From positions 1-35,848 of IMG/VR virus record IMGVR_UViG_3300048022_000144: DNA of 35,848 nt; one strand, 5' to 3'. The notes under the pieces were generated by a model, which saw only the letters and a program-made list of their open reading frames with translations, was not told the DNA's origin and made no database searches. A program made the position numbers and the translations under genes. The stretch comes from a virus. Of this stretch, positions 30,174 to 35,848 are shown one piece after another; position 1 is the stretch's first letter; the number at the start of each line of letters is the position of its first letter.

Positions 30174-30681
30174 CAGTTACTTCGATGACCTTATCCTCGG
30201 AGGCTTGCTTGGGAAGTGAATCTGTGGCCTTCTTGGCACCCTTGAGGATGGATCTTACTTTATCCGGGGTCATATCGGAGGAACCTAGTTTGACATTGGC
30301 GGAAGCGGTGATGTTGGTGGGTCTTCCGTTGATGGTCATTAGTTTGTCAAAGAGTACGGATAGGGTATAGGCGAGGTTTTGGGGAGGTATCTGATCGAGT
30401 TTTTCGTGGATGAGGTTGAGGTTGTCTCCGACTATGGCGGATAGTTTATTGGAAACTGCGTTTAGATATTCCTGTTCTGTCATTTCTAGGCGGTAGCGCA
30501 GGAAGTGGCGTGTATAGTCCTGGATATCCTTTTGTTTCTTTGTGGGGTTGTTTGCCTTTGCCTGGAGCTTTCGTGTCTCATTGGCTGCATTTGCTTTCTT
30601 CATGGCAATCTTGGCGGCAGAATCGATGATATCGTTTTTAAGGTCTTTGCGTAGAGCTTTTACGGTGGCTTTGTTACCCAT
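30163..30681 (-). CDS. Unknown helical protein, small-terminase candidate, 172 aa
   Basis: Mostly helical. The N-terminus is basic and Ala-rich (VKALRKDLKNDIIDSAAKIA), then a helical core (RHFLRYRLEMTEQEYLNAVS; LIHEKLDQIPPQNLAYTLSV), then INGRPTNITASANVKLG and an acidic C-terminal region. The Gly-Arg-Pro-Thr segment after a helical core recalls some small terminase subunits, but the gene is leftward and far from terL. No Shine-Dalgarno is seen; it starts 60 bases from the divergent HTH gene. Confidence 0.6.
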   Translation of the reverse strand: MGNKATVKALRKDLKNDIIDSAAKIAMKKANAANETRKLQAKANNPTKKQKDIQDYTRHFLRYRLEMTEQEYLNAVSNKLSAIVGDNLNLIHEKLDQIPPQNLAYTLSVLFDKLMTINGRPTNITASANVKLGSSDMTPDKVRSILKGAKKATDSLPKQASEDKVIEVTDEA

Positions 30682-30741
30682 GATTTATTTTTTTGCACAA
30701 AAGTGTTGACAGGTCAATGCATAAACTACAATAGGTGACAC
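30682..30741. promoter_or_regulatory. Divergent control region
   Basis: These 60 bases separate a leftward and a rightward gene. Rightward: TTGACA (30706-30711), a 15-base spacer and TACAAT (30727-30732), then AGGTGA as ribosome-binding site before ATG 30742. The 5+2+5 palindrome TTGACAGGTCAA (30706-30717) overlaps the -35 box, a natural operator for the HTH protein encoded at 30742. A T-rich stretch (30685-30694) could hold a leftward -10. Confidence 0.5.
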
Positions 30742-31185
30742 ATGAATACGGAACGGGCGGGGAAGATATTGGAGAGGCATGGTCTTACGAAGAAGGCATT
30801 TGCTGACATGATGGGGGTGAAGGCGAGTACTGCGAGGATGGCGTTCAGTCTGAAGAGGTTCAGCAAGAAGATGGTGGCTAAATTGGAGGAGTTGGAGGAG
30901 GAGTTAAATATTCAGCGTGATTTAGCGGAAGTGGATGAGATGATAGATGAGGCCCAGGAGAAGAGGGTAAGTATTATTGAGGGTGTGGTGAGGCAGAGTA
31001 CGGGGAATGCTTTGGTGCAGGATGCGAAGGTATACGGGGTGCCTAAGAATAGATTTATTAGATTGATAGAGTTTGCGGATGGTGGTCATGGGAAGTTTAG
31101 GAGCAAACCGGGCAAGTATTTGAAGTTGGGGGAGAGTGTAAAGGTGAAGCATTTGGACAGGGATATGTGGGAAGTGGTTAGGTAG
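30742..31185 (+). CDS. HTH regulator with C-terminal beta domain, 147 aa
   Basis: The N-terminal ~45 residues are an XRE-like HTH (LERHGLTKKAFADMMGVKAS, then ARMAFSLKRFSKKMVAKLEE). A Glu-rich helical linker follows (~48-75). Residues ~95-147 look like a small beta-barrel (RFIRLIEFADGGHGKFRSKP, then LGESVKVKHLDRDMWEVV). It could be the lysogeny repressor or an autoregulated control protein for the methyltransferase, because its stop directly abuts that gene. Confidence 0.68.
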   Translation: MNTERAGKILERHGLTKKAFADMMGVKASTARMAFSLKRFSKKMVAKLEELEEELNIQRDLAEVDEMIDEAQEKRVSIIEGVVRQSTGNALVQDAKVYGVPKNRFIRLIEFADGGHGKFRSKPGKYLKLGESVKVKHLDRDMWEVVR

Positions 31186-32367
31186 ATGTGGATAATACCC
31201 AAAACATTATCAGCTTTTGTACAGGATACGGAGGGATTGAACTTGGACTTAGACGAGCGGGCGTGGATGTTCGAACAGTCTGCAATGTGGAGATCGAAGC
31301 CTTCGTCCAAGCCAACATTCTTGCGAAGATTGAAGAAGGGCGGATGGATAACGCCCCTATCTACTCGGATCTTAAAACCTTCCCTGCACGAATCTTTCGA
31401 GGAAAAATACACGGGGTCATTGGAGGATATCCCTGTCAGCCCTTCAGTAGCGCAGGGAAGCGAAAAGGAGAGAAAGACTCAAGACACTTGTGGCCCTACA
31501 TCCGAGAGCATGTCCGGGCAATTAGACCTGTTTGGTGCTTTTTCGAAAATGTCCGAGGTCACACCACGATGGGGCTATGGCGAGTCCTGTCCGATTTGGA
31601 AGAAGATGGTTACCGAACGGAGTGGGGATTGTTCAGCGCGGAGGAAACAGGCGCGCCTCACCAACGCATCCGATGCTTCATCCTGGCCCACCGCGAGTGC
31701 GAGCGACACCGAGGGCGGGACACAAGCGGATCGCGTGGAGTGGACACAGAAGGGTGCGACTCTTCGGAAGAAGAACAAGCCTCACATGACATACGGTGCG
31801 AAACTTCGGGATGCGGTGGAGAGCCACGAGAAACTCAATTGGGCGACTCCCAACACGATGTATCACTTGCAAGCGGGAATATCGGGGAGTTTCAAGGAGA
31901 GTCTGACGGGACGCAGAAAGCGTTCGAGCAATCTTCGGGAGCAAGTGAATCCGAATTGGCCCACACCGCGAGCCGGGAACCCCGGCAGTCGCAAGCCCGG
32001 AACGGGGGGCAAGATATTGGCGGAGGAAGCGAAGATACACGCTGGCCCGCCCGCCCCGGAGAAGAGCAGTACGAGTGGGAAGAACCACGGGTCGTGGCCG
32101 ACCGCTCGGTCAAGCGATGCGGAGGGCGGAAGAATAAAGACGGAGAAAACGGAGAAGGGCTTTCGGAGCAAGAGGGAGAAGAGCGATCAATACTTCGGAG
32201 CGAAACTGAGGGATGCTGCGGAGATGGAGAAACCACCCTCAATGAAGCTCAATCCGAATTGGGTGGAGCAGTTGATGGGTCTGCCTGTGGGGTGGACGCA
32301 ACTGCCAACCGCGTGGACCGACTCCGCCTCCTCGGAAACGGCGTTGTTCCCCAAACCGCAGAAATAG
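31186..32367 (+). CDS. Overprinted WPTP-repeat protein in the methyltransferase gene, 393 aa
   Basis: This ATG frame runs the whole length of the methyltransferase in another phase. It does not look random. Four repeat units start with Trp-Pro/Ala-Thr-type motifs (Trp at residues 167, 219, 258 and 304: WPTASASD, WATPNTM, WPTPRAGNPGSR, WPTARSSDAEGG). Each is followed 30-40 residues later by a KLRDAV/NLREQV/ILAEEA-like motif. It ends with LNPNWVEQLMGLPVGWTQL (355-373). I recall stand-alone phage proteins with WPTPTARD repeats and an LNPxWVExLMGxPxGWT end, often next to or overlapping Dcm genes. Function unknown. By eye, codon position 1 is more purine-rich in this frame than in the methyltransferase frame over 31690-32060. 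Confidence 0.7.
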   Translation: MWIIPKTLSAFVQDTEGLNLDLDERAWMFEQSAMWRSKPSSKPTFLRRLKKGGWITPLSTRILKPSLHESFEEKYTGSLEDIPVSPSVAQGSEKERKTQDTCGPTSESMSGQLDLFGAFSKMSEVTPRWGYGESCPIWKKMVTERSGDCSARRKQARLTNASDASSWPTASASDTEGGTQADRVEWTQKGATLRKKNKPHMTYGAKLRDAVESHEKLNWATPNTMYHLQAGISGSFKESLTGRRKRSSNLREQVNPNWPTPRAGNPGSRKPGTGGKILAEEAKIHAGPPAPEKSSTSGKNHGSWPTARSSDAEGGRIKTEKTEKGFRSKREKSDQYFGAKLRDAAEMEKPPSMKLNPNWVEQLMGLPVGWTQLPTAWTDSASSETALFPKPQK

Positions 32368-32408
32368 CGTGGAAAACTTTATGGGAAAAACTTTCAGAGC
32401 AATCCTAG
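31188..32408 (+). CDS. dcm: DNA (cytosine-5) methyltransferase
   Basis: 406 residues from GTG 31188; no earlier start is possible because a stop lies at 31179-31181. C5-methyltransferase motifs: I ISFCTGYGGIELGLRRAG (8-25), IV PCQPFSSAGKR with catalytic Cys83, VI FFENVRG (Glu120), VIII GAPHQRIRCFILA, and X NRVDRLRLLGNGVVPQ near the C-terminus. The target-recognition region (~170-370) is unusually polar and Gly/Glu/Ser/Arg-rich, as expected if it is constrained by the overlapping WPTP frame. It probably methylates phage DNA against host restriction; no cognate nuclease is adjacent. Its stop lies inside a structured RNA element. Confidence 0.92.
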   Translation: MDNTQNIISFCTGYGGIELGLRRAGVDVRTVCNVEIEAFVQANILAKIEEGRMDNAPIYSDLKTFPARIFRGKIHGVIGGYPCQPFSSAGKRKGEKDSRHLWPYIREHVRAIRPVWCFFENVRGHTTMGLWRVLSDLEEDGYRTEWGLFSAEETGAPHQRIRCFILAHRECERHRGRDTSGSRGVDTEGCDSSEEEQASHDIRCETSGCGGEPRETQLGDSQHDVSLASGNIGEFQGESDGTQKAFEQSSGASESELAHTASREPRQSQARNGGQDIGGGSEDTRWPARPGEEQYEWEEPRVVADRSVKRCGGRKNKDGENGEGLSEQEGEERSILRSETEGCCGDGETTLNEAQSELGGAVDGSACGVDATANRVDRLRLLGNGVVPQTAEIAWKTLWEKLSEQS

Positions 32409-32476
32409 TTTTGGGCCGCAAGGCGATAGGAAAACGAGGGATACCTCCACGACACTCGGTGGGCTAGGGTTGCTCT
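32396..32476 (+). ncRNA. Multi-branched structured RNA element / possible terminator
   Basis: AGAGCAATCCTAG (32396-32408, containing the methyltransferase stop) pairs with CTAGGGTTGCTCT (32464-32476) over 13 bases with one T-G wobble. Enclosed are GCC-GCAA-GGC (GNRA tetraloop, 32415-32424), GAGG-GATA-CCTC, and CCAC...GTGG. ATTTTT follows the closing stem. It could be an unusual intrinsic terminator, or a structured RNA controlling the downstream genes. Confidence 0.55.
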
Positions 32477-32487
32477 ATTTTTATGTG

Positions 32488-32709
32488 ATGGATGATATGG
32501 ATTATATGTTTGGTACTCTTCTTAGTTCTGAGGAGATCAATCGTGGATGGCGGTATTTTTGGTCGAATTGCGAGTTACGCTACCGCGAGGGGGAACGAGA
32601 TCCTGATTGTCCGGCAAATACCTGGAGGACGGATATTCCACGCAGGATGCCCAAGGCGCGAGCCGAATTAAATTTTAGAAATGAACGCAAAAAGAAAACT
32701 AATTCATGA
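32488..32709 (+). CDS. Hypothetical protein, 73 aa
   Basis: The frame opens at TTG 32470 inside the RNA element; I prefer ATG 32488 (MDDMDYMFG). The sequence (TLLSSEEINRGWRYFWSNCE; a basic C-terminus with RRMPKARAELNF) is not recognised. The next gene starts within its last codons. Part of the run of small genes leading to the terminase, where a small terminase subunit could hide. Confidence 0.55.
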   Translation: MDDMDYMFGTLLSSEEINRGWRYFWSNCELRYREGERDPDCPANTWRTDIPRRMPKARAELNFRNERKKKTNS

Positions 32710-32872
32710 GTTAAAAAATACTTTCCATCGATGGGAAGAGGAGAGTGATCTGTTTGATGATAGTATTATTGATGCCTGCAAGAAGGCATTGCGCGAGTAC
32801 TATGATGAACAGGTGATCGTATTCGATAGTGATATCGAGTTGGTGGATGACGAGGAGGAAGACGAGGAGTGA
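32681..32872 (+). CDS. Small acidic-tailed protein, 63 aa
   Basis: The ATG lies inside the end of the previous gene (29-base overlap). Helical N-terminus (KRKLIHELKNTFHRWEEESD), then DSIIDACKKALREYYDEQVI, and a strongly acidic end (DDEEEDEE). The stop overlaps the GTG of the next gene. Unknown function. Confidence 0.6.
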   Translation: MNAKRKLIHELKNTFHRWEEESDLFDDSIIDACKKALREYYDEQVIVFDSDIELVDDEEEDEE

Positions 32873-33057
32873 ATGTGTATAAGCCAACAGGGGAGAAGCT
32901 TGAGAATTGGCCCCAATGGGTGGGTCGTTTATCCGAGGAGAACCTGGAACTGAAGAAGAGGGTGGATCAGTTGGAGAGGGAGAATGCGGAGTTAAAGAGA
33001 AGATGCTGTGATTTATTCAGCGAGGTGATTGAGGCAAAAGCGAGTCATGCGAAGTGA
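32869..33057 (+). CDS. Leucine-zipper-like coiled-coil protein, 62 aa
   Basis: GTG 32869 overlaps the upstream TGA (GTGA); this is the only in-frame start that keeps the N-terminus. Residues ~24-52 form a heptad pattern (LSEENLELKKRVDQLERENA, then ELKRRCCDLF), a short dimeric coiled coil. A DNA-binding or terminase-partner role is possible from its position only. Confidence 0.6.
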   Translation: MNVYKPTGEKLENWPQWVGRLSEENLELKKRVDQLERENAELKRRCCDLFSEVIEAKASHAK

Positions 33058-33292
33058 AAGTACCACCGGGATGGAATCCGATCTTTTGGAAAAAATATGG
33101 GCGAGCAATACCACTATCCGTTCAAAGCTTACCACGGTGCGACTTGAAAAAGTTGGGTCCCCAACCATTGAAATTAGACCAAGAGACATTGGAACGGATA
33201 CGCAGGGATTCAGCGTTGGAGAAGCGCAAATCCCGGTCCAAACGCTCAAAGAAGGGATAGTGGTGGGCATGGAGATACAGGCAAGAGGATGA
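33047..33292 (+). CDS. Small protein before nuclease-like gene, 81 aa (preferred frame)
   Basis: Two frames compete between 33047 and 33292. I prefer this one: its stop overlaps the next ATG (ATGA at 33289-33292), and its first codon positions are purines in about three quarters of codons by my count, against about half in the 33054 frame. ATG 33047 has GAGG 13 bases upstream. Product: helical start (TTGMESDLLEKIWASNTTIR), then a beta-like RLEKVGSPTIEIRPRDIG and a C-terminal QTLKEGIVVGMEIQ. Unrecognised. Confidence 0.5.
   Translation: MRSESTTGMESDLLEKIWASNTTIRSKLTTVRLEKVGSPTIEIRPRDIGTDTQGFSVGEAQIPVQTLKEGIVVGMEIQARG
33054..33260 (+). CDS. Alternative frame: Lys-rich 68-aa protein
   Basis: GTG 33054 overlaps the upstream TGA (GTGA), the same style as the gene at 32869. 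The product starts KVPPGWNPIFWKKYGRAIPL and ends in a basic tail (KSRSKRSKKG). It overlaps the 33047 frame completely. Plausible as a small DNA-binding protein, but codon position 1 is not purine-biased. Confidence 0.35.
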   Translation: MKVPPGWNPIFWKKYGRAIPLSVQSLPRCDLKKLGPQPLKLDQETLERIRRDSALEKRKSRSKRSKKG

Positions 33293-33720
33293 GGCCCAGG
33301 TACGAGACACAGCAGGACCTCGATAATGAGAAGGAGGTATGCGGATTTTTGAGCAAGGTATGGGACTGCGTATTTCATAAGCTCAATCCTATTAAGTACA
33401 AGGTGGACTTCCTCATTGAGAAGGGTGACCACTACGGATGGGCGGAGTTAAAGTGTTTAAATATTAACTACGGGCAGTATCCGTTCATGATTTCGTACAA
33501 GAAGATCGAGGCGGCCAAGCAGTTATTCGAGACGAGCGGTAAGAAGTTTACTCTGATTTTCAGATGCAAGGATGCATTATGTTTTCATACATGGGATTTT
33601 AACAGGGACTATAAGTTTGAGTTGGGAGGCAGGACGCGAGCAACCCGCGACTCGGAGGATATAGAACCAATTTTCCGCATAGATCCAAAGGATTGCACGA
33701 TAGTGGAGGGTTATGCCTAA
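33289..33720 (+). CDS. PD-(D/E)XK nuclease-like protein next to terminase, 143 aa
   Basis: The core pattern is helix, strand with Asp (YKVDFLIEKGD), strand with Glu-x-Lys (GWAELKCLN), then ISYKKIEAAKQLFETSGKKF and TLIFRCKDALCFHTWDF as closing helix and strand. This fits a small PD-(D/E)XK nuclease, perhaps a Holliday-junction or packaging-associated enzyme. It overlaps the terminase start by 8 bases, and translational coupling is likely. Confidence 0.68.
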   Translation: MRPRYETQQDLDNEKEVCGFLSKVWDCVFHKLNPIKYKVDFLIEKGDHYGWAELKCLNINYGQYPFMISYKKIEAAKQLFETSGKKFTLIFRCKDALCFHTWDFNRDYKFELGGRTRATRDSEDIEPIFRIDPKDCTIVEGYA

Positions 33721-35392
33721 GATAACCTACGCAGATGAGGTAGATGCCCACTTTGGTATTCCGTGGATACCTGACCTGAAGTATGAGAAGGGCGAGCTTG
33801 CGTGTGCATTATCAGGCGAGGAGATAGATGCCCTACCGCAGGAGCGCGCAGAGACTTTGTCCCGTTTGATATTGGACCAACCGGAGTCGGAGAAGGAAGA
33901 TCCAATCCAATGGGGTTGGACTCTTCCTGGTTGGAGGCGGGTGATGGATAATTGGAAGGATAACAAGATCCATGTGGTGCTTGGTGGAAACCGGAGTTCC
34001 AAAACTACCTTCGCTTCCCGTCTGCTTGTGCATATGGCACAGACCATTCCTGAAGCGGAGATTCGTTCTTTGCATGTATCGGAGGAGCGCAGTATTTCGG
34101 ATGCTCAACGGTACATATGGGAAGCACTCCCCATGAGGTACAAACGGGCAAAGAAGAAGAGCGAGAACCATTCCTTGCAGTACACACAGAAGAATGGATT
34201 CAATTCCGCCAAGGCGATCCTACCACCAACCACGCCAGGTGCGGAACGGGGGAGTACAATATCTTTTAATAATTATAGGCAGTATCAGGCAGACCCTCAG
34301 ATATTTGAGGGATGGTCAGCCCATTGTATTCATATGGATGAGGAGGCACCTGAGAGTATCTTCGAGACATTGGTGGGCGGTAGAACCGTGGACTATCATG
34401 GACGGGTACTGTTGACCTTCACGACCTTGCAGGGATGGACCCCATTGATTAATAGTTTATTGAAGGGTGCGGAGACTGTGGAGTCGAGATATAGCGAATT
34501 GATGGGTCGTGAGTTACCTGTCGAGCAGGTGTCGATGAATTGGCCTGATTGTCGGATTTATTACTTTTGGTCTGAGATGTCCCCTTTTGTTGACTACAAC
34601 GAACTGATCCGAACCTACTCCAAACAACCGCAGGAAGTGAAGCTTGCCCGTCTTTACGGGATTCCAAGCAAGGCGATGGAGGGGAGATTCCCTAAGTTCA
34701 ACCGCGATACTAATGTCGTCCCCCATGAACGAATCCCCTTCATCGCTGATCCTACGGTACGAACCACCCGGTACTTTGTCTGCGATCCCGGTGGATCAAA
34801 ACCTTGGGTCGCGATATGGGCGGCAGTCCTGGAGGATGGCACGATCTATGTGTACCGGGAGTTCCCTGATTCATCGATGGGTCAATGGGCATTACCACAT
34901 GTGAATGGTTTGGGCAAGAGCGTGGGTAAACCAGGGCCTGCACAGCGTCCGCTTGGATGGGGGTATGCCGCATATAAGGAGCATTTTGAGGCTTTGGAGC
35001 AGGGCGAGGATATCTTCGAGCGAATCGTTGACCCCCGTATGGGAGCCGCCACGGTGCGCGAGAAGGAGGGGGAGAGTAATATTATTAACACTATGGCGAA
35101 TCTTGACTTTGTTATGCGACCCGCACCGGGCGTGGAAGTGGAGGCGGGTATTGCAAAAATCAATGATGCACTAGCATGGGATGATACGGAACCAATGACA
35201 GAGAAGAACAGACCCAAACTCTTTGTATCTGACAGGTGTGACAATTTTATTAGCTCGATGCTTGAGTATACAGGCAGTTCCCGTCAGGAGCATTTCAAGG
35301 ATTTTGTGGATACTATCAGATATTTAATGGTCAGCGGTCCCGACTATATTGGTGGTGGAAGCCTGATGTGTACAGGTGGCGGGGGATATTGA
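33713..35392 (+). CDS. terL: Terminase large subunit (complete)
   Basis: 559 residues. ATPase: Walker A GGNRSSKTT (91-99), Walker B HCIHMDEEAP (204-213, catalytic Glu after Asp), and the coupling-motif region LLTFTTLQGW (233-242). Nuclease: Asp358 in YFVCDPGGSKPWVAIWA, Asp440 in ERIVDPRMGA, and a late Asp in KLFVSDRCDN. It cuts concatemeric phage DNA and drives it through the portal. The last 295 bases are duplicated at the window start with silent differences. Portal follows at both copies. Confidence 0.95.
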   Translation: MPKITYADEVDAHFGIPWIPDLKYEKGELACALSGEEIDALPQERAETLSRLILDQPESEKEDPIQWGWTLPGWRRVMDNWKDNKIHVVLGGNRSSKTTFASRLLVHMAQTIPEAEIRSLHVSEERSISDAQRYIWEALPMRYKRAKKKSENHSLQYTQKNGFNSAKAILPPTTPGAERGSTISFNNYRQYQADPQIFEGWSAHCIHMDEEAPESIFETLVGGRTVDYHGRVLLTFTTLQGWTPLINSLLKGAETVESRYSELMGRELPVEQVSMNWPDCRIYYFWSEMSPFVDYNELIRTYSKQPQEVKLARLYGIPSKAMEGRFPKFNRDTNVVPHERIPFIADPTVRTTRYFVCDPGGSKPWVAIWAAVLEDGTIYVYREFPDSSMGQWALPHVNGLGKSVGKPGPAQRPLGWGYAAYKEHFEALEQGEDIFERIVDPRMGAATVREKEGESNIINTMANLDFVMRPAPGVEVEAGIAKINDALAWDDTEPMTEKNRPKLFVSDRCDNFISSMLEYTGSSRQEHFKDFVDTIRYLMVSGPDYIGGGSLMCTGGGGY

Positions 35393-35848
35393 CTTGCCAT
35401 GTCAACTACAAAAGGGTACATTATGCTACGCATATGCAGTCTGCCGCCGATGACGAATTACTTTATGTCAGTAAAGAGCCTGATGTTGACTATCTTGCGG
35501 AAACTTACCGCAGGACTCAGTCGGAGTTGGGCGAATGGTTAGACCGTAGACAGCGCGATTACGATGTAAGAAATTGTCTATGGGCAGGAAAGTCCGATGA
35601 TTTCAAGAAGCATTCCAATCTGAGTCAAACAGGGGAGGTATTCCCGTGGGATGGTGCGAGTGATCAAGAGATTCGCATGGTGGACAATCAGATAAATAAG
35701 TGCGTGGCCATGACTACAAATGCGGTAAGATCCGCACACATCGTGGCAACCCCTGTGGAATCAGGTGATATTGAGCGTGCAAATGTAATATCCATGTTCC
35801 TTCGTTGGTTAATGAACTCCAAGATGGAGGAGTTTTACGATCAATTGG
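35098..35848. repeat. Right copy of imperfect 751-base terminal redundancy
   Basis: Homologous to 1-751 (offset 35097) with 29 substitutions and no indels. It contains the end of terL and the start of the second portal copy. Confidence 0.95.
35434..35848 (+). CDS. Portal protein, second copy, N-terminal fragment (cut by window end)
   Basis: The first ~138 residues of the portal, starting at the ATG equivalent to 337. Differences from the left copy are mostly silent; His/Asn and Val/Ile changes are seen. The gene is truncated only by the window edge. Confidence 0.88.
   Translation, partial: MQSAADDELLYVSKEPDVDYLAETYRRTQSELGEWLDRRQRDYDVRNCLWAGKSDDFKKHSNLSQTGEVFPWDGASDQEIRMVDNQINKCVAMTTNAVRSAHIVATPVESGDIERANVISMFLRWLMNSKMEEFYDQL

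Noticed and set aside
31678-32242. Several minus-strand frames (up to 136 residues) opposite the methyltransferase
   Set aside because: Pro/Arg/Ser-rich products mirror the Gly/Glu/Arg-rich plus strand. No minus-strand start signals, unlike the plus-strand second frame, which has repeat and end motifs.

Overview
This window looks like slightly more than one full genome length of a temperate, short-tailed (podovirus-type) bacteriophage of a bacterium I cannot name. The evidence is a complete virion module (large terminase, portal, scaffold, capsid, tail and DNA-ejection proteins), a tyrosine integrase beside a partial tRNA-Lys gene (a phage attachment site), and a replication module. Shine-Dalgarno and -35/-10 signals look like ordinary sigma70-type signals. 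Bases 1-751 and 35098-35848 are homologous copies (terminase C-terminus to portal N-terminus) offset by 35097 bases. They differ at 29 positions by my count, mostly third codon positions. The circular unit is therefore about 35.1 kb, and the window joins two related but non-identical genomes, either tandem prophages or a strain-mixed assembly.

Layout. 1-19852 (plus): terminase end, portal, a run of small lysine-rich proteins, a terminator and promoter, scaffold, major capsid, adaptor and small virion proteins, fibre and beta-helix tailspike. A membrane/lysis cassette follows at 9326-10285 and holds a nested lipoprotein gene. Then come a large tail protein, a GNAT-like protein and three internal virion/ejection proteins ending in a 1185-residue protein. 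19853-21113: terminator, promoter, tRNA-Lys attachment core, palindromes and integrase. 21311-21517 (minus): a ribbon-helix-helix regulator. 21590-26571 (plus): ssDNA-binding protein, stand-alone DnaA-domain-IV-like protein, RecE-like nuclease fused to a helix-turn-helix, RuvC-like resolvase, an HTH plus sigma-region-4 regulator, a helicase-loader candidate and DnaB helicase, closed by a bidirectional terminator.

26700-29084 (minus): accessory genes, mostly small and overlapping, plus a GP88-like protein. 29100-29753 is a 650-base non-coding region with iteron-like repeats, hairpins and long direct repeats, and is my best candidate for a replication origin. 29754-30681 (minus): a PD-(D/E)XK nuclease and an unknown protein. 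30682-30741 is a divergent control region. 30742-35392 (plus): an HTH regulator, a C5-cytosine methyltransferase that overlaps a second long conserved-looking frame over almost its full length, a structured RNA element, small genes, another PD-(D/E)XK-like protein and the large terminase.

The most unusual signals are the two long same-strand frames at 31186-32408, the lipoprotein gene with a perfect ribosome-binding site inside a membrane-protein gene at 9859-10140, and the repeat-rich region at 29100-29753. I did not recognise an endolysin, a small terminase subunit or a classical CI-type repressor.
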